A DNA stretch of 64,000 nucleotides from Amyloporia xantha. Lineage: Eukaryota; Basidiomycota; Agaricomycetes; Polyporales; Adustoporiaceae. Under the pieces are notes generated by a model. That model did no database searches, was not told the DNA's origin, and saw only the letters and a program-made list of their open reading frames with translations. The stretch is from the NCBI GenBank assembly GCA_036971615.1, contig JAYKKR010000039.1, positions 1-64,000 of the forward strand, read 5' to 3'. This document shows, one piece after another, positions 23,095 through 35,300 of this stretch (its first letter is position 1; the number at the start of each line of letters is the position of its first letter). Made by a program: the position numbers and the translations under genes.

Positions 23095-24744
23095 TCAAGA
23101 TGTCATCGTACCTAGTTGTTCAATTTTGTTGAATGACGCATATGACACACTCGTATTTACAATATCAGGGGTACCTGCGGGCACCCGCTGCGTCAACACC
23201 GCTGCCAATTCTATAATGTCGAGACTTGCCTTCGCGATTTTCTCCTCCACTGCGTCAGAAAATGCACGGCAGAATGTGGCAAGCCGTTCAACCGTACACG
23301 AACTACAAGCCGTGAGTGCAATTCTTATCAGCGCTTGGAAGGCCTCTCCTTCTCTAACCGTCAGTGGCGAAGGTCTTTCTTTCAACAATGCTACAATCTG
23401 AGCCACGCCTTGATGCATCCATCTTGCATCATTACTATAGCGACCGGGGCTGAAATGGTTACGGTCACAGACAGCAGTCCGAACGTCTTCAGGGAGCCAG
23501 TTATCAGATGACGTGCCCACAGCAGTGATCGCCGAACTGCATAATCCATGAAATTGGAGGAGGCGACAATACGAACCTGCCAAGGTCGTCTCGAGAGTGT
23601 GGTCGTACATCGACCGTATGTCCTCGATCGTATGTTTGAAAAGAAACCTGATGGCATACATGGCTTGCTCCTTCCATCCCCTTGAGGATGCGAGGAGGTA
23701 TGCACGGAGGGGATGCGAGGACGCGAGATCCGGCCAACGCTTTTGAATGAACCATATAGCCTTATCCATCCTCAATCTTTCAGCAGCTGGAAGCAAAGAC
23801 ACCAACAGCTCGGTATCGTCCCATTCTGGAGTACCGAGAGGATAAGATAATTGTAAAAGAGGTCCAAATATTGTACTGCTTTCCTGGATATTCAAGACTG
23901 GCGACTTTCTTTCGCAGCCGTGACCGATGTCATCCACACGATCCGGCGTGAGGGGACTCTGAATCGGAGAGCACCCGGAGAGTTCGAGCATGTCCTTCAA
24001 CACTGGGGAAGCAAGAAAGGTAGCGTCCTTGAACGTACGGAAACGTACATTGTCTGAGGTGATGATTTCGAAGTCTGCATCCGGTGAGTCGAAAGGGAAC
24101 GGGGCATCGCTCACAGTGGCAGCCGCAGGTATTGCTTGGCCGCTAGTCTTCATAGTTCGGGAAACCGGGGGAAAGACTGAAATGGGTACGGGGTAACAAA
24201 ACGAGGACGGTTCTACGCGTTTGCTGCAATACGCCAACAATCTTTGGTAGCATCCAGCATAAATCTCCTCGAATTCATCGACATATTGGCCAAATACCAA
24301 TACCCTTTGACTGACGACCTCTCTGGCTGCAGTCCGGGCTACTTCTTCCGCCCCAATTTTGCATGCGATGGCATACACGCGCAGGGGCTCTGTTTGAACG
24401 AACCTGTACAGTTCACGAGCTGCGAACGAGACTGCTTTGGAGATATCATACTTGAGTGCAGCCTTCAATACCACACGCGTAGTTTCAAGTGACGCCATCT
24501 GTGGGTCTATGAGAGGATAGCAGACATCCAGGATTGTCTGCAGCGTCTTGCTGTCTTCTTCGAGTTCAACGACCGGAACGGCCTCCGGGCGTTCGGTAGA
24601 CTGCGGCAGACTGAACATATCCGCAAAGACAGGGGATGCCATGGCCAAAATTACTCGATGGACTCGAAAATCGACCTTGTCGGATGAACGGAGGACCACA
24701 TCGGCGTCTGGTCTGTTGAAAGCAGACATAGCAGTGTCGGCCAT
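23095..24744 (-). CDS. Double BTB/POZ protein with C-terminal Cys-pair module
   Basis: Family member with BTB module 1 at about residues 9-205 (SSDKVDFRVHRVILAMASPV) and a more diverged module 2 at about 213-410 (TSDNVRFRTFKDATFLASPV). The C-terminal module has a variant first pair (CDRNH near 423), ARW, LLKERPSPLTV, and CSSC near 478, followed by the AFSDAVEEKIAKA helix. The start is the ATG at 24744. At the position where paralogs have a GTAAGT donor after AAG, this gene has GCAAGT; it either uses a GC-AG intron with a very short last exon or has lost the intron and reads through to 23095 (549 residues). It is the first of three neighbouring minus-strand paralogs. Confidence 0.83.
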   Translation of the reverse strand: MADTAMSAFNRPDADVVLRSSDKVDFRVHRVILAMASPVFADMFSLPQSTERPEAVPVVELEEDSKTLQTILDVCYPLIDPQMASLETTRVVLKAALKYDISKAVSFAARELYRFVQTEPLRVYAIACKIGAEEVARTAAREVVSQRVLVFGQYVDEFEEIYAGCYQRLLAYCSKRVEPSSFCYPVPISVFPPVSRTMKTSGQAIPAAATVSDAPFPFDSPDADFEIITSDNVRFRTFKDATFLASPVLKDMLELSGCSPIQSPLTPDRVDDIGHGCERKSPVLNIQESSTIFGPLLQLSYPLGTPEWDDTELLVSLLPAAERLRMDKAIWFIQKRWPDLASSHPLRAYLLASSRGWKEQAMYAIRFLFKHTIEDIRSMYDHTLETTLAGSYCRLLQFHGLCSSAITAVGTSSDNWLPEDVRTAVCDRNHFSPGRYSNDARWMHQGVAQIVALLKERPSPLTVREGEAFQALIRIALTACSSCTVERLATFCRAFSDAVEEKIAKASLDIIELAAVLTQRVPAGTPDIVNTSVSYASFNKIEQLGTMTS

Positions 24745-25552
24745 GTACGAAATACTGTATATGTAAAGTCAACTCCACTGACGCGTAAGACAGATACGTC
24801 GGAAGCTGGGAAATGGCAATCAATGCTTACTGAAAGGGGGTGAGGGGTGGCACAACAGGTTGAAAGCTGAGCGCGACGGTGCGTACCTAACAATCGGATT
24901 ACGGAATGCTGACGTGATAGTCACTCCTTCCTAAGCTTGCAAACGAGGAATTAAGGTCGTCAAGAGCGCACAAATCCAATTGCAAGTCGATGATGAGTAG
25001 TGCGAACAGAGAAGACAATAGACGATAAGTAATAACTTAGCAAATAAGTAACCATGTAAATTGCCGTCGGACAAGGAAAAGCCCGAACAAGAACACAATG
25101 AGTCTGGACTACTTATTACGATGAACGTCACTGACAATTCAGACATCGATTATATGAGTCTTTTATAGTCTCTGACTCCGATTTCATTTGGATTGCGACA
25201 TATACATCATAGACCGCGTTTCGTCCACGATTGTTACAGACAAGATTTATATCTTATATCAACGCCGAATGGGTACGAATAACCGCAGCGATCTGGCTGA
25301 CACGAATACCTTCATGTACTCATGGTAATCCTCTGACAATATTGCTTGTTCTGGCTGCCAAGACTTTAAGCCATGATGTATCGACTCTCGTTATGAAAAT
25401 AGGAACTTGAGTAAGACGGAAGGCATCGTATAAGACAAGCCTTACTATGAAGGCAACATCGGAAAAACGTCCGAAGGTAATTCGCAACCAATCAAGTCAC
25501 TGACGACAACAGAATTGATGTCATTTCTTGTTTCCATCATATGCCGTAGGCC
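24745..25552. other. Intergenic between tandem BTB genes
   Basis: 0.8 kb upstream of the 24.7 kb BTB gene and downstream of the next. A TTGAAAGCTGAGCG string at 24863-24876 resembles the degenerate repeat at 8.4 kb. Open frames are short and featureless. Confidence 0.45.
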
Positions 25553-27169
25553 TTATGCAGGCTGCTGGAAGAGCAGCCGGGTATCGACCTAAACAAGAGT
25601 GAGTTAACTGCTGATAGATGACGGTACATATGAATTTCTTACCTGTTTGATTTCATTATCTACTGCACGTGCCAAGGTTTTGGTGAAACATAAAATCTGC
25701 TCCATTCGCCCCATGCAGCTGCTTCTATTGCAAGCAGCTGCGTTCTGTATCAGTTTGACGAGTACGGGTTCGTCGGTCACGATAGAAGAACAGGGTTTCT
25801 TCTTCAGGTGCTCTGAGACTTGGTCTAAGTAATCTCGATACCATGGTCCATTCCCACAACGTGGATGGCTAAAATTGCACTGCAAAACCTCTTTCACGTC
25901 ATTTGGGAGACAGGAGAGGTCAGGCACAGCAAGGGCAGCTGCTGCTATTCCGCATTTCTTGTGGTACTGGAGCAATCGATAGTAGATACCGGCGGAGACA
26001 TCCTCTAGATCGGTTACATACGCAGTTTGTAATTTCTCGAAGTCAAGCGCCAATAAATTTCTAGCCGCAGCGATGACCTGTTCCTCCCAATTGCACGAAC
26101 CAGCGAGTAGATACGCTTGTAGCGGTTCCAAGGCGTCAAGATCCGACATTCGTTGGATGAGGGACCATGATACTTTCTCCATCCGGTATTCAGTGACCGC
26201 AGCACGTATTACGACGGGGTCGACCCGCATATCATCCATATTAGGATTGCAGGAAGGATAGCAAAGTTGCAAGAGCAGGTGCAACGTTTGGCCGCTCTCT
26301 TCGACGTGGAGTGTAGGAAGCACATGCTGCTGTAACCCGACATCCAAACCCTTGCCCGAGCTATCCGCCGCCTTCAACATGTTCTTCAAGACAGGGGACG
26401 CAAGCGCGACAACAGCCTTGAGAACACGGAAGCGTACTTGATCTGAGCTAATGATCATGAGATCAGCATCGACATCGTCGAAAGGAAACGGAGCATCGCT
26501 TCCAGGCGAAAGTGAACACCGCCCCCTAGACTGCTTTGACGACCAAGACTGGAGTTTTTTGCTGCCCTTGCCATGGTAGACGAAGAGTGCTGTTTTGTCG
26601 ATCCCTTTGCGCCGACACTGCAACAGCCTGTGATAACAGCCTGCGGGTATCTCCTCCAGCTCGGCGACATACTGGTCATCGATAACTTTCTGCGCAACAG
26701 CCTCTCTGGCCGCTGACTTCGCTATACTCTCCAACTGAAGTCGGCAAGCAATCGCGTACACGCGCAGAGGCTGTGTTTTAACGAAGTCTTGCAGTGCATG
26801 CTTGCTGAAGGTTATCGCTACGGTTGTTTCGTATTTCAATGCAGCTTCGAGAACAGAACGAGCGAGCTCCATCGTTTCGACTACCGGATCGGAGACTGGA
26901 TAGCAAATGCGGAGGAGTGCTTCCATTGTGTGTCCGTCCTGCGTGACGTCTACTATGTGAAGATCCTCTTGATCAGCTGCAGGCTGTGGCAGGCTGAACA
27001 TACTCTCGAAGAAGGGAGAAGCTATCGTCAAAATGTTGCGATGAACGCGAAATTGGATTTTGTCTGATGATCTGAGAACCACGTCTGCATCTGGTCTGTT
27101 GAAAGGATACGGAGCGTGTCGAGGTATATCGGAGGCAGTGGACATGGACGAATCTGCTGACGGTTCCAT
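25553..27169 (-). CDS. Double BTB/POZ protein with C-terminal Cys-pair module
   Basis: BTB module 1 spans about residues 24-215 (SSDKIQFRVHRNILTIASPF) and module 2 about 225-415 (SSDQVRFRVLKAVVALASPV). The C-terminal module has cysteines near 426 (CNFSHPRC) and 478 (CNRSSC), a WYRDYLDQ segment and LKKKPCSSIV, then the helix ARAVDNEIKQ. Two exons fit: 27169-25643 and 25588-25553. The donor GTAAGA follows a CAG codon, and the 36-base last exon encodes VDTRLLFQQPA. The 46.7 kb paralog also has a 36-base last exon (IDPEMLFQSCT), which supports the model. The start is the ATG at 27169; two codons upstream the frame opens only from TTG. Total about 520 residues. Confidence 0.87.
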
Positions 27170-27801
27170 GGCCAATTCTCCGTTCTCGGCCCCAGCTCGA
27201 GAATCAAGCTATGTCCAAGACGATCGGTGAGGGTGGATATCTGGCGGGTCCGACAGGAAGCTGGTGGGCAGCCGGAAGCTAGGTAGTGAGTACTGAGTAC
27301 TGAGTACTTGAGTACTGAGAGTGTACGTACTGAGAACCACAGGCGCCTATATACATCATAAATATATTCTTTCTCAGCTGCTTTCTGAATTCACATTCCG
27401 AACGTAACCCATTGATCTCGTTCACGTTCTCTGTGGTATCCAGGGTATATTCTCAACTTTTGTGTCAATCGCGACTGGTGCTAGAGTCATGGAACCGTAG
27501 TCTGCAACTCGCTCAAGATTTTGTTTCTGAGCCGCTAGCCAGCGCTTGCTGAGTTCTTTCGTCAGACGAGAGCTCATGCCGTGTGTAGCCGAGTCTATTA
27601 GTGCAACATTAGCAGCCACAAAGCTGCGTGCAGTGATTCATGACACTAGTACTTACATAGTTTGGCTCACCTGCCGACACTTGACGCTCCTCTGGCCCCT
27701 GGGATGTAAAGGATTTGTTTCAAGCGGAAGAACGGGCAGATCAGCGTCACCTGTCCCCTCCGGTCGTCGTAATATTTCTGTAGAGAGAGATAGTCCAAGC
27801 T
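27170..27801. other. Divergent promoter region with short tandem repeat
   Basis: 0.63 kb between the divergent BTB gene and FAD monooxygenase. It contains the TGAGTAC repeat at 27286-27336. A minus-strand open frame at 27422-27619 shows no domain. Confidence 0.45.
27286..27336. repeat. TGAGTAC tandem repeat
   Basis: Units TGAGTAC, TGAGTAC, TGAGTACT and TGAGTAC, then imperfect copies, run head to tail about 120-170 bases upstream of the 27.2 kb BTB start. The phase slips by one base in the middle, as expected for replication slippage. It may vary between strains. Confidence 0.7.
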
Positions 27802-30046
27802 ATGATTCTGTCTTCAAGCTCTGCTACTCCTATCTTGGTTGTAAGTTCACTCACTGCAGATCCTGCTGATGTACTCATCGTCATCGATATTACGGTTCTC
27901 TAGGTCGGCGCGGGCCCTACAGGCCTTATACTGGCTCTTACCCTTGCAAAGAACGGTATCCCTTTGCGAATAATCGACAAAGCTCCCAAATTCCACACTG
28001 GTCAGCGTGGCGGTGGAGTCCAAGTATATTGCGATTTCATGTGACTGGGACATATTTGACTGAACAGTAATTCAGCCAAGGACCCTAGAGATATGGAATT
28101 CCTTCGGAATTTTACCCGATCTCCTAGCTAAGAGCACACCAATTCCTCCGGTGCGTTTATACAAGTTTCCAGGTGGCGTAGAGCCAATCAAGACCTTCCA
28201 CCTCCTGCCACAAGAAGACTCGACACCGTCCGCGCCATATGTAGGTGAAAATGCACCTCACAGGCCCGTTGCTCAAATCTGGCTACCAGATGAACGCAAT
28301 GTTCATTGGACAAAATCATATTGAAGCCATTCTTCGTTCGCACCTGGAAACTTACGGACACCACGTCGAGCTGAGCACTGAGTTGCGCAGCTTCGAACAA
28401 CGTCCTGATGGTGTTACCGCCCAGCTTGTGAAAAGCGTCGGGGATGAGCAAACAATTGAAATGTTAGATTGTCACTGGCTCGTGGCTGCAGACGGAGGAA
28501 AAAGCGAGTAGCGGACACTTGGATTCAGTGTTATGATCGGCGAAATCGCTTACCGGATGACTTACCTCACAGGTGCCGTGCGCAAGCAACTTGGCCTTAC
28601 CTTTGTTGGCGAGACCCTTGCAGATCCTATGATAATTGGTGAAATCGAGGTTACCGGTGGCCTAGATCGCGACGTGAGTTGCTACTATAGACACTTGACT
28701 GATATCATTGACTGGATATCTATAGCATTGGCATCGGTGGCGAGATGGTGAAAATCTGTAAGGCTCTGCGAGTAATAGCGAAGGTTCGAACTCGTTGATT
28801 ATATCCTGATAGCGTTGCCCTACGTCCGATTGAAGCTGAAGGGATCTTCTCCTTCATACTCGCTCGCAACGGTGACAATACTAATCTGCTTAACGATCGT
28901 GACGCGTTAATCAAGGCGATGCAAGATGCAACGGACCGTAAAGACATAGTATATGGAGACATCAAATACATTTCTGAGTGGAGGTGTGCGCTATCAGATC
29001 GGTGATGAACACTGGTTCTAATGATACAATTCAGACCAAACGCCCGGATGGTGGAGACTTTTGAGAAAGGCTGGGTTTTCCTTGCAGGGGGTATGTTTGA
29101 CTACCGCGTTCGCACGATTTAGCACTGAACCCTTGTCTGTAGATGCGGCTCATGTGCACACACCGGCTGGTGGACAGGTCGGTTGTCATGTCTATATCAA
29201 TGTCCAATTTTTTCTGATGAATATGCATGTTGCATAGGGGTTGAATAGCAGTATACAGGATGGTGTAGGTCTCCACTCTCAAGTTAGCCGAATCTGAGAT
29301 TCCTGACTGCACTTTCCTCCCAGCTCAATTTAGCCTGGAAGCTCGTGCTCGTCGAAAAAGGCCTTGCGTCTCCTTCCCTCCTTTCGACATACACCGAGGA
29401 GCGTCTGCCAGTCATTGCAGACATGCTCCAGATAACGACGAGGATTTTCGAGAATAATCGCGCAGTCACCGGGGGCGGCCCGCTGAATGTCGGTGCGCAG
29501 ATGAAACAATTGGGCGTGAACTACCGCTGGAGCTCTATCGTGGTTGAGGAGCGTGGACCTCTCGGCGTCGGTCCAAAGGAAGATCGGCAACCGGACACGT
29601 ACGGCATGGAGAAGGGTGGTGAGCTGAGGGCAGGAGACAGAGCGCCAGACGCGCCAGGGTTGCTTAACATCGTGGCAGGTGCTGCCGCCGGACCGAGCGC
29701 CCTCTTCCATATTTTCTCTCCGATGTATCACACTGTCTTGATATTCTCCACCAACTCTACCTCCATCAAGTCGATTGTCGATGCGCTAACGGTGTATCCC
29801 TCTGAAGTCATCCGCACCGTCGTCATTTACCCAGAGGGCAAGACTAGCACTGATGCCTTTGCCGTTGAAGGCACACAGTTTGCCTTCGTCGATGGTGCTG
29901 GACATGCATATGCTGGGTATGGCGTTCCCAAAGAGGACACGGCGGTTGCCATCGTTCGACCGGATAGCATTGTTGGAGGTATGGTGACGGGGGTAGAAGG
30001 TGTGAAGAGGTATTTCAAGGGTGTCTTCTCTGCAGGTGGAGTCTGA
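27802..30046 (+). CDS. FAD-dependent aromatic-ring monooxygenase (PHBH-type) with C-terminal thioredoxin-like domain
   Basis: Flavoprotein hydroxylase of the pentachlorophenol/MhpA-like group, using NAD(P)H and O2; the substrate is unknown. Eleven exons join in phase: 27802-27840, 27904-28023, 28076-28240, 28290-28503, 28573-28673, 28726-28757, 28813-28983, 29035-29090, 29143-29177, 29238-29264 and 29324-30046, giving 560 residues. The Rossmann motif VGAGPTGLILALTLAKNG, split by intron 1, is followed by the DG motif (WLVAADGGKS) and the GD motif (LAGDAAHVHTPAGGQGLN). After QDGLNLAWKL comes a region ending in a thioredoxin-like fold (VIYPEG...DGAGHAYAGYG). Intron 4 begins GCGAGT rather than GT; only this GC-AG splice restores GGKSAVRKQLG. 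With a GT donor the gene would appear frameshifted. Exon 10 is 27 nt. It sits between minus-strand BTB genes, with no pathway partner adjacent. Confidence 0.88.
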
Positions 30047-30319
30047 CGGGTATGGTCCTCGTCCGAGTCATGAGCGTGCTTTATGTATTCTTCGCCTGGA
30101 TTACTGGCTACGCACACGACCTTCAGAGCAGTCGGCATTGATTGTATGTGTGATACAGACCGACGTGATTATACAGCATGCCTTACGATGCTCGGCGTAC
30201 GTATCTTATGCTTACAACTTATGTGCCCCAAACTTTCACGTAGCTCTGACATTTACACCTAATGCGGCTCTGCATGTGCGGCTCTACGATTCTGCAGTAC
30301 ACGGAATATATCATACTCA

Positions 30320-31933
30320 CTATATAGACACGAATCCGTCAGTCCTGCCCACTTTGCGCCAACAAGTGTCGAAATACATTCCGGGATCGACCTATTGGAA
30401 GAATTGTCAAGCAACCATTTGTATTCAAGTGAATTGACTTACCTTAGCAACCTCGTTGTCTACTGCACGTGCGAATGCGCTATTGAACAGCAAAATTTGC
30501 TGAATCCGCTTTGAGCACGAACCGCATTCGCCAACTATTCTCACAATCTCCGCGAAGACATATCCGTCCGTAAGCACTGTTCCAGAGGGTCTGTGCCGTA
30601 AGGACGGTGCAGCCTTGGATGTGTACCCATGCACCCACCTGGACTCATGCGTTTGGGAGAAGGGCGGGGTGCAAACATTGCACTTCCAAACATCCTTCAA
30701 GTCGTCGGAGGCCCAGGTATACTTGAAATCTAGATACGTGAATTTAGAGGCTACCTCCCCGCACTTTCTATGGTATTGCAGTAGTCGAAGATAAGGCCCC
30801 GCAGGTACGGCCTCCATTTCAGGCACATACGTACTCCGCAGTTGCTCATAATCTTGGGTCAACAGCAATTTGGCTGCAGCAACAGCTTGTTCATTCCACC
30901 CACATGACGATGCGAGAAGGTATGAACGTAGAGGGTCGGATGTTGTCAGCTCCGACCATCGCCGAAGGAGGATGCTTAGCGCTCTTTCTATCTTGTACTT
31001 CCTAGCAGCGCACAAAACAGACAACATTTCATGCATGTTGTCTGTTTCTGGCGCACCTGAAGGATAACAAAGCTGCAATAACAGCAACAACGTGCCGCTG
31101 TCCTCTTGAATACAGAGGACTGGCCTCGGCTTCTCGCCGGATATGTGATCGGGGTACTCTGTCTCTAACATCTCCTTCAGAATAGGACTGGCGAGCGATA
31201 TGATATTCTTGTAGACACGGAAGCGCACCTTGTCCGAGCTAACGATTATGGTGTCGGCATCGGGATCGTCAAAGGGAGTGGGAAAATTGGTGATCTTGCT
31301 TTTTGTCGACGAGAGAACAGACAACTTCCCGGCCTCTGCGGGTCCGTCCTTAGACGAACAGAATGTGAATTTTGATGTACCTCCGACTGGAATACGCTGA
31401 AATTGCAATAATCGATGGTAGCAGCCAGCAGACAAATCCTCTAGTTCAGCGATATATACTTCTTGCGTGGCTCCCCGTTCAACAGCTTTTACAGCTGCCA
31501 GCTTGGCGATGTCTTCCAGCTGCAACCGGCAAGAGAGAGCATACAAACGCATGGGCTGCGTCTCGGCAAAGCTTTCGAGTATTCGCTTTGCAAATGCAAC
31601 CCCTACAGATACGTCGTACTTGATGGCAGCCTTCAATACAGCCTGTGCGAGTTCGAAGGTCTTGATGACCGGATCCTCGGAAGGATAGCATACACGCAAG
31701 AGCGCCCCCAGAGTAGCGCTGTCCTCCGCGACATCAACTAGCTTGAGGCCATTCGAACTACCGGTGGGTTGTGGCATGTCGAGCATAGCCTCGAGGACAG
31801 GGGAGGCTATAGTTAGAATTTGACGATGTGACCGAAATTCGACTTTGTCTGAAGAACATAGAAGCAGGTCCGCATCATGTCTGTTGAAAGGAGACGGGGC
31901 AGAAATATATGCAGGATCACTAGATTCACACAT
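30320..31933 (-). CDS. Double BTB/POZ protein with C-terminal Cys-pair module
   Basis: BTB module 1 covers about residues 10-205 (SSDKVEFRSHRQILTIASPV) and module 2 about 217-405 (SSDKVRFRVYKNIISLASPI). The C-terminal module shows CNVC near 414, a Trp (SRWVHG), LRHRPSGTVL, CGSC near 470 and the helix ARAVDNEVAK. Two exons: 31933-30443 and 30391-30320; the GTAAGT donor follows AAG, and the last exon starts VDPGMYFDTC and runs 23 residues, giving about 520 in all. The start is the ATG at 31933. The closest relative in the window is the 46.7 kb gene on the opposite strand. Module 2 keeps strong similarity to its paralogs, so both BTB units appear under constraint. Confidence 0.87.
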
Positions 31934-32308
31934 GGTGGTAGGATTGAGAGTAACAGGCGAGCACTAGAGACCAGTGCGGCTGGCCGCTGCTGTGATCAGT
32001 AGAAGTCGAACAAAAGGGGGAGATCGCCAGTGGCCACTGTTGTGGACTCGATCACGTGCCGTCGCGTCGCGGCGCGCGTCGACCCTACGGTTCATGTTAG
32101 ACTTGCATCTTCCCCGTACAGTGTGATATTCCATCTCTCTATATCACTTGATATCCAGGGCACCCTTTCTCGAAAATATTCAAGTGTGCTGTACAATTGT
32201 CATCACTGTTCAAATAGACCAATTATTGGATCAGGTGAGTCCTTTTTTGCTCGTGAATGCGGCGTCGTAGCCGATAACAATATTTCGAAGTGAACGGATA
32301 TAGGTGCC
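31934..32308. other. Divergent promoter region of BTB and Pcp1-like genes
   Basis: 0.37 kb between two divergent starts. It contains CACGTG within ATCACGTGCC near 32052-32057. No gene or repeat seen. Confidence 0.45.
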
Positions 32309-35300
32309 ATGACAGCCATGCTAGAGACACCTTCGCGTGTCTGGCGGCGCATAGAGGCTATTGAAGGGAGGGACATGCCGTCTCTTCCTTCGCTTCCGGC
32401 TTATGAAGATTCCGCTGATCAAGTATCCGAGTCGAATGAGGATTCTGGCGATGACATAGAAGAAGCTCTACCAATCCACTCGACTCCAGCCGCTACATCA
32501 TCTCACACCATGACTACGATTCGGCCGTCTTCGAGCACATCGAGCACGGCACGCTTCGCACATTCCATTGCCTCTCGCTCAACAAAGTCCGCCTTGTCCG
32601 TCTCTCGAGAAAATGTCACGAAACAGACTCAAGATGAGACTTTCGACATCAGTTCCATTCCCAGCCTGCCTGGCATGAATCATGAAGAGGATAACCTAGA
32701 CATACGGAGCAGTGACCAGGACACAACGGACAGTTCGCTCCCCGAGGTCTGTTCTCCTCCTGCGTTTGCGCAGGACATTGTGGAGGAAGTGGAGGGAGAC
32801 CTGGATATCTCAGATGCTTTGCGCTCGGTGAGTCGACCCAACTCGCCTGAGGTAGTCGACAATTCCACTCCGCATAAGAAATATGATTACTCCGTGAGCC
32901 TGCGATCGGAAAAGAAGGTGTGTCTATATTCGTGGTCTGCACTTTAACACAGTCTGACCTGCGCGCAGTCATCACCTTTTGACAAGATGCGGCACGTCTC
33001 GCTCAGACGGCCGCTTTCCCGGACGCGCACGCCCTCCTTGACACGTACTACTCCTTCTCCATCCTCCTCATCTTCCCATTCTACCCCCCATAGCAACCGG
33101 TCCATAACATATCCTCAATCCTTGGCCGCCTCGCCAATAGCGGCACTTTCTGTGCCGCTGCCTCGTTCTGCTACTGCGTCTCCTGCAGGGCCAGGGCTAG
33201 TAGAACAAGCCTCTAATATTCACGCAGATGAGATGTCTTTATCGGACATGAGCGATGGTCATTCACGCGAGGAGATGGATCTTACAGACACTCTTCCTCA
33301 GGAGATAGACGTTAGTGAGCAAGGCCAGGGGGACCAGAGAGAGCCCACGTTCTCGTCTTCCGAAGCACCTACACAGTCAGACCATGAGCAGGATCACGGC
33401 GCAGCTTCACCAACCGCTCTATCCGTGGCCTTTTCGTCGCCAGCACCGTCAGCGATGTTTACACCGACGCCCGCTTTTCAGCCACGGCCCAGGGCTCGCT
33501 TTGCTGCCGCTCTCCCAGCATCCACGCCTAGGCCACGATACCAACCTGTACATACAGAGGAAGGCGAGCTGCATGATGAGATCACTCCACAGCAAGAGGA
33601 TGAGGATCTTGCGACGCCTCACGCTCACAAACGCTCCTTCCTTCTCTCTGTAATCAATTCGACGGCGCGGCCCAGATTGAAGTATCCTACCCCACATCCT
33701 CACCGTGGCGGCGATGGGCAACAGGAACGGGTTCCGATGACTCCTGGCATCAACTTGCAAACTGCGTTCGCCGGGGTGACACCACGACCGCAGATGCGAC
33801 CGAGGCTTTCGCATCCGTTGACGCAGGCGTGGGGAGGACCCTCTGATTCAGGGTCTGCCTCAGGCTCAGAATCGGCATCGGCATCAGTTTCCCCGGGTCA
33901 ATCACAATCGCCCATACTGCCTGGCGCACAGTCGCCATATGACCCGACGATGGACCGCGCGTCATTCGTGTCTACGGCATCATCGCACGACCTGACGACA
34001 CATGCACGCGCAAACGCTTCGTTTGACCCGGTGCTTGGTCTCGGAGAGCGCGGTCACGGAGTCGGGCGGTTCAATGCGGGCAAGTTGAATAACTACCTCC
34101 ATGGATTGAACAGGCGCTTGCAGGAGGAGAACGAGACACTGGTGTTCAGGCTGAAGACGTACGAGGAGAAATATGGCAAAGGTACTGATGCAGAGGCCGG
34201 GAAAACACCGGAAACACCTCGAGACATCCAAGAACCGCGGAGTAGAAGGGCGAGCGGAGGCGGGAGGCGTGTCAGTGCGGGTCCGGGCATTGGGCTAGGT
34301 GACGTCGCTGAAGACCTCGCAGAGGGATGGATAGAGGAAAAGGCGGCGCTTGAAGAGATGATGGAAGAGCTAAAGGAAGAGCTCCAGCATTGCACGGGAG
34401 AGAAGGAGAAAGCCGAGGAAGCGCTCTTACAGGAACGAAATGAGAGATCCCGAGACAAAGAGAGGTGGAGGGAGCGTATGGCAGAAGTGGAAGAGGGCGT
34501 CTCTGGGATCGTTCAGGACCTAGAGGAGAAGATTTCGAGTGCGGAGGCAGCAGCTAGATCGGCCGAGCAGCAGAAGGCGGCCGCCGTCAAAGAAATTGAA
34601 AGACGCCTGGCGACTACCGTGGCAGAGAAAGAGATGCTTGAGGACAGAGTAAAGGAGGCTGAGGCCGCGCTCGATAGTGGGAAGGAGCTAGGCTCAGAGC
34701 TCAACGCGATGAGCCAGCGCGTTTCACAGGCAACGAGTGACCTCCGAAATGCGAATGTGCAGATTCAAGAGCTCGAAGATGAGGTCATGAAGGCGGACGA
34801 GAAGATCGACGACCTAGAAAACCGATTACGAGCTGAGAAGCAGCGCAGCGCCCAAATCGATCAGGAGATGCAGGTCAAAGTAAAGGAGTTGGATGATGCT
34901 GACCGGCGGATCCATGCACTTAACGAAGACATACGGAAGACACAAGAGCAACTACGGGATGCTAGGGCGTATTCCGCACAGCTCGGTGCGGATGCTGTCA
35001 CAGCAGTGGAACGCATTGAAAATCTCGAGGTCCAATTGGCTTCTGCCCAAGACGAAATAGCGGACATGGCAGACGATGTTGATAGAGAAAGGGGGGAAGT
35101 CGAGAGGCTCTCTGAACAGGCGAGCAAGGCGTCTGAGCTCGCAAGACAGATGGAGGAGGCATTGGAAGCCGCCGAAACCCGAATGCTTGCGGATGAGCAG
35201 GAGGTCGCAGGATTGAAGGCCAAGATCATTGCAATGGAACGTGAAATAGAACGGTTGCAAGATCAATCCAAGTCTAGACACGATCCTTCTAATCAAGATA

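Noticed and set aside
22787..23098. 103-codon minus-strand frame downstream of the 24.7 kb BTB gene as a separate gene
   Set aside because: No domain; it is probably 3' UTR or a remnant of the lost terminal exon of that BTB gene.
27802..30046. FAD monooxygenase as a pseudogene
   Set aside because: The apparent frameshift and stop at 28509 disappear with a GC-AG intron starting at 28504; all other junctions are in phase and all motifs are present.
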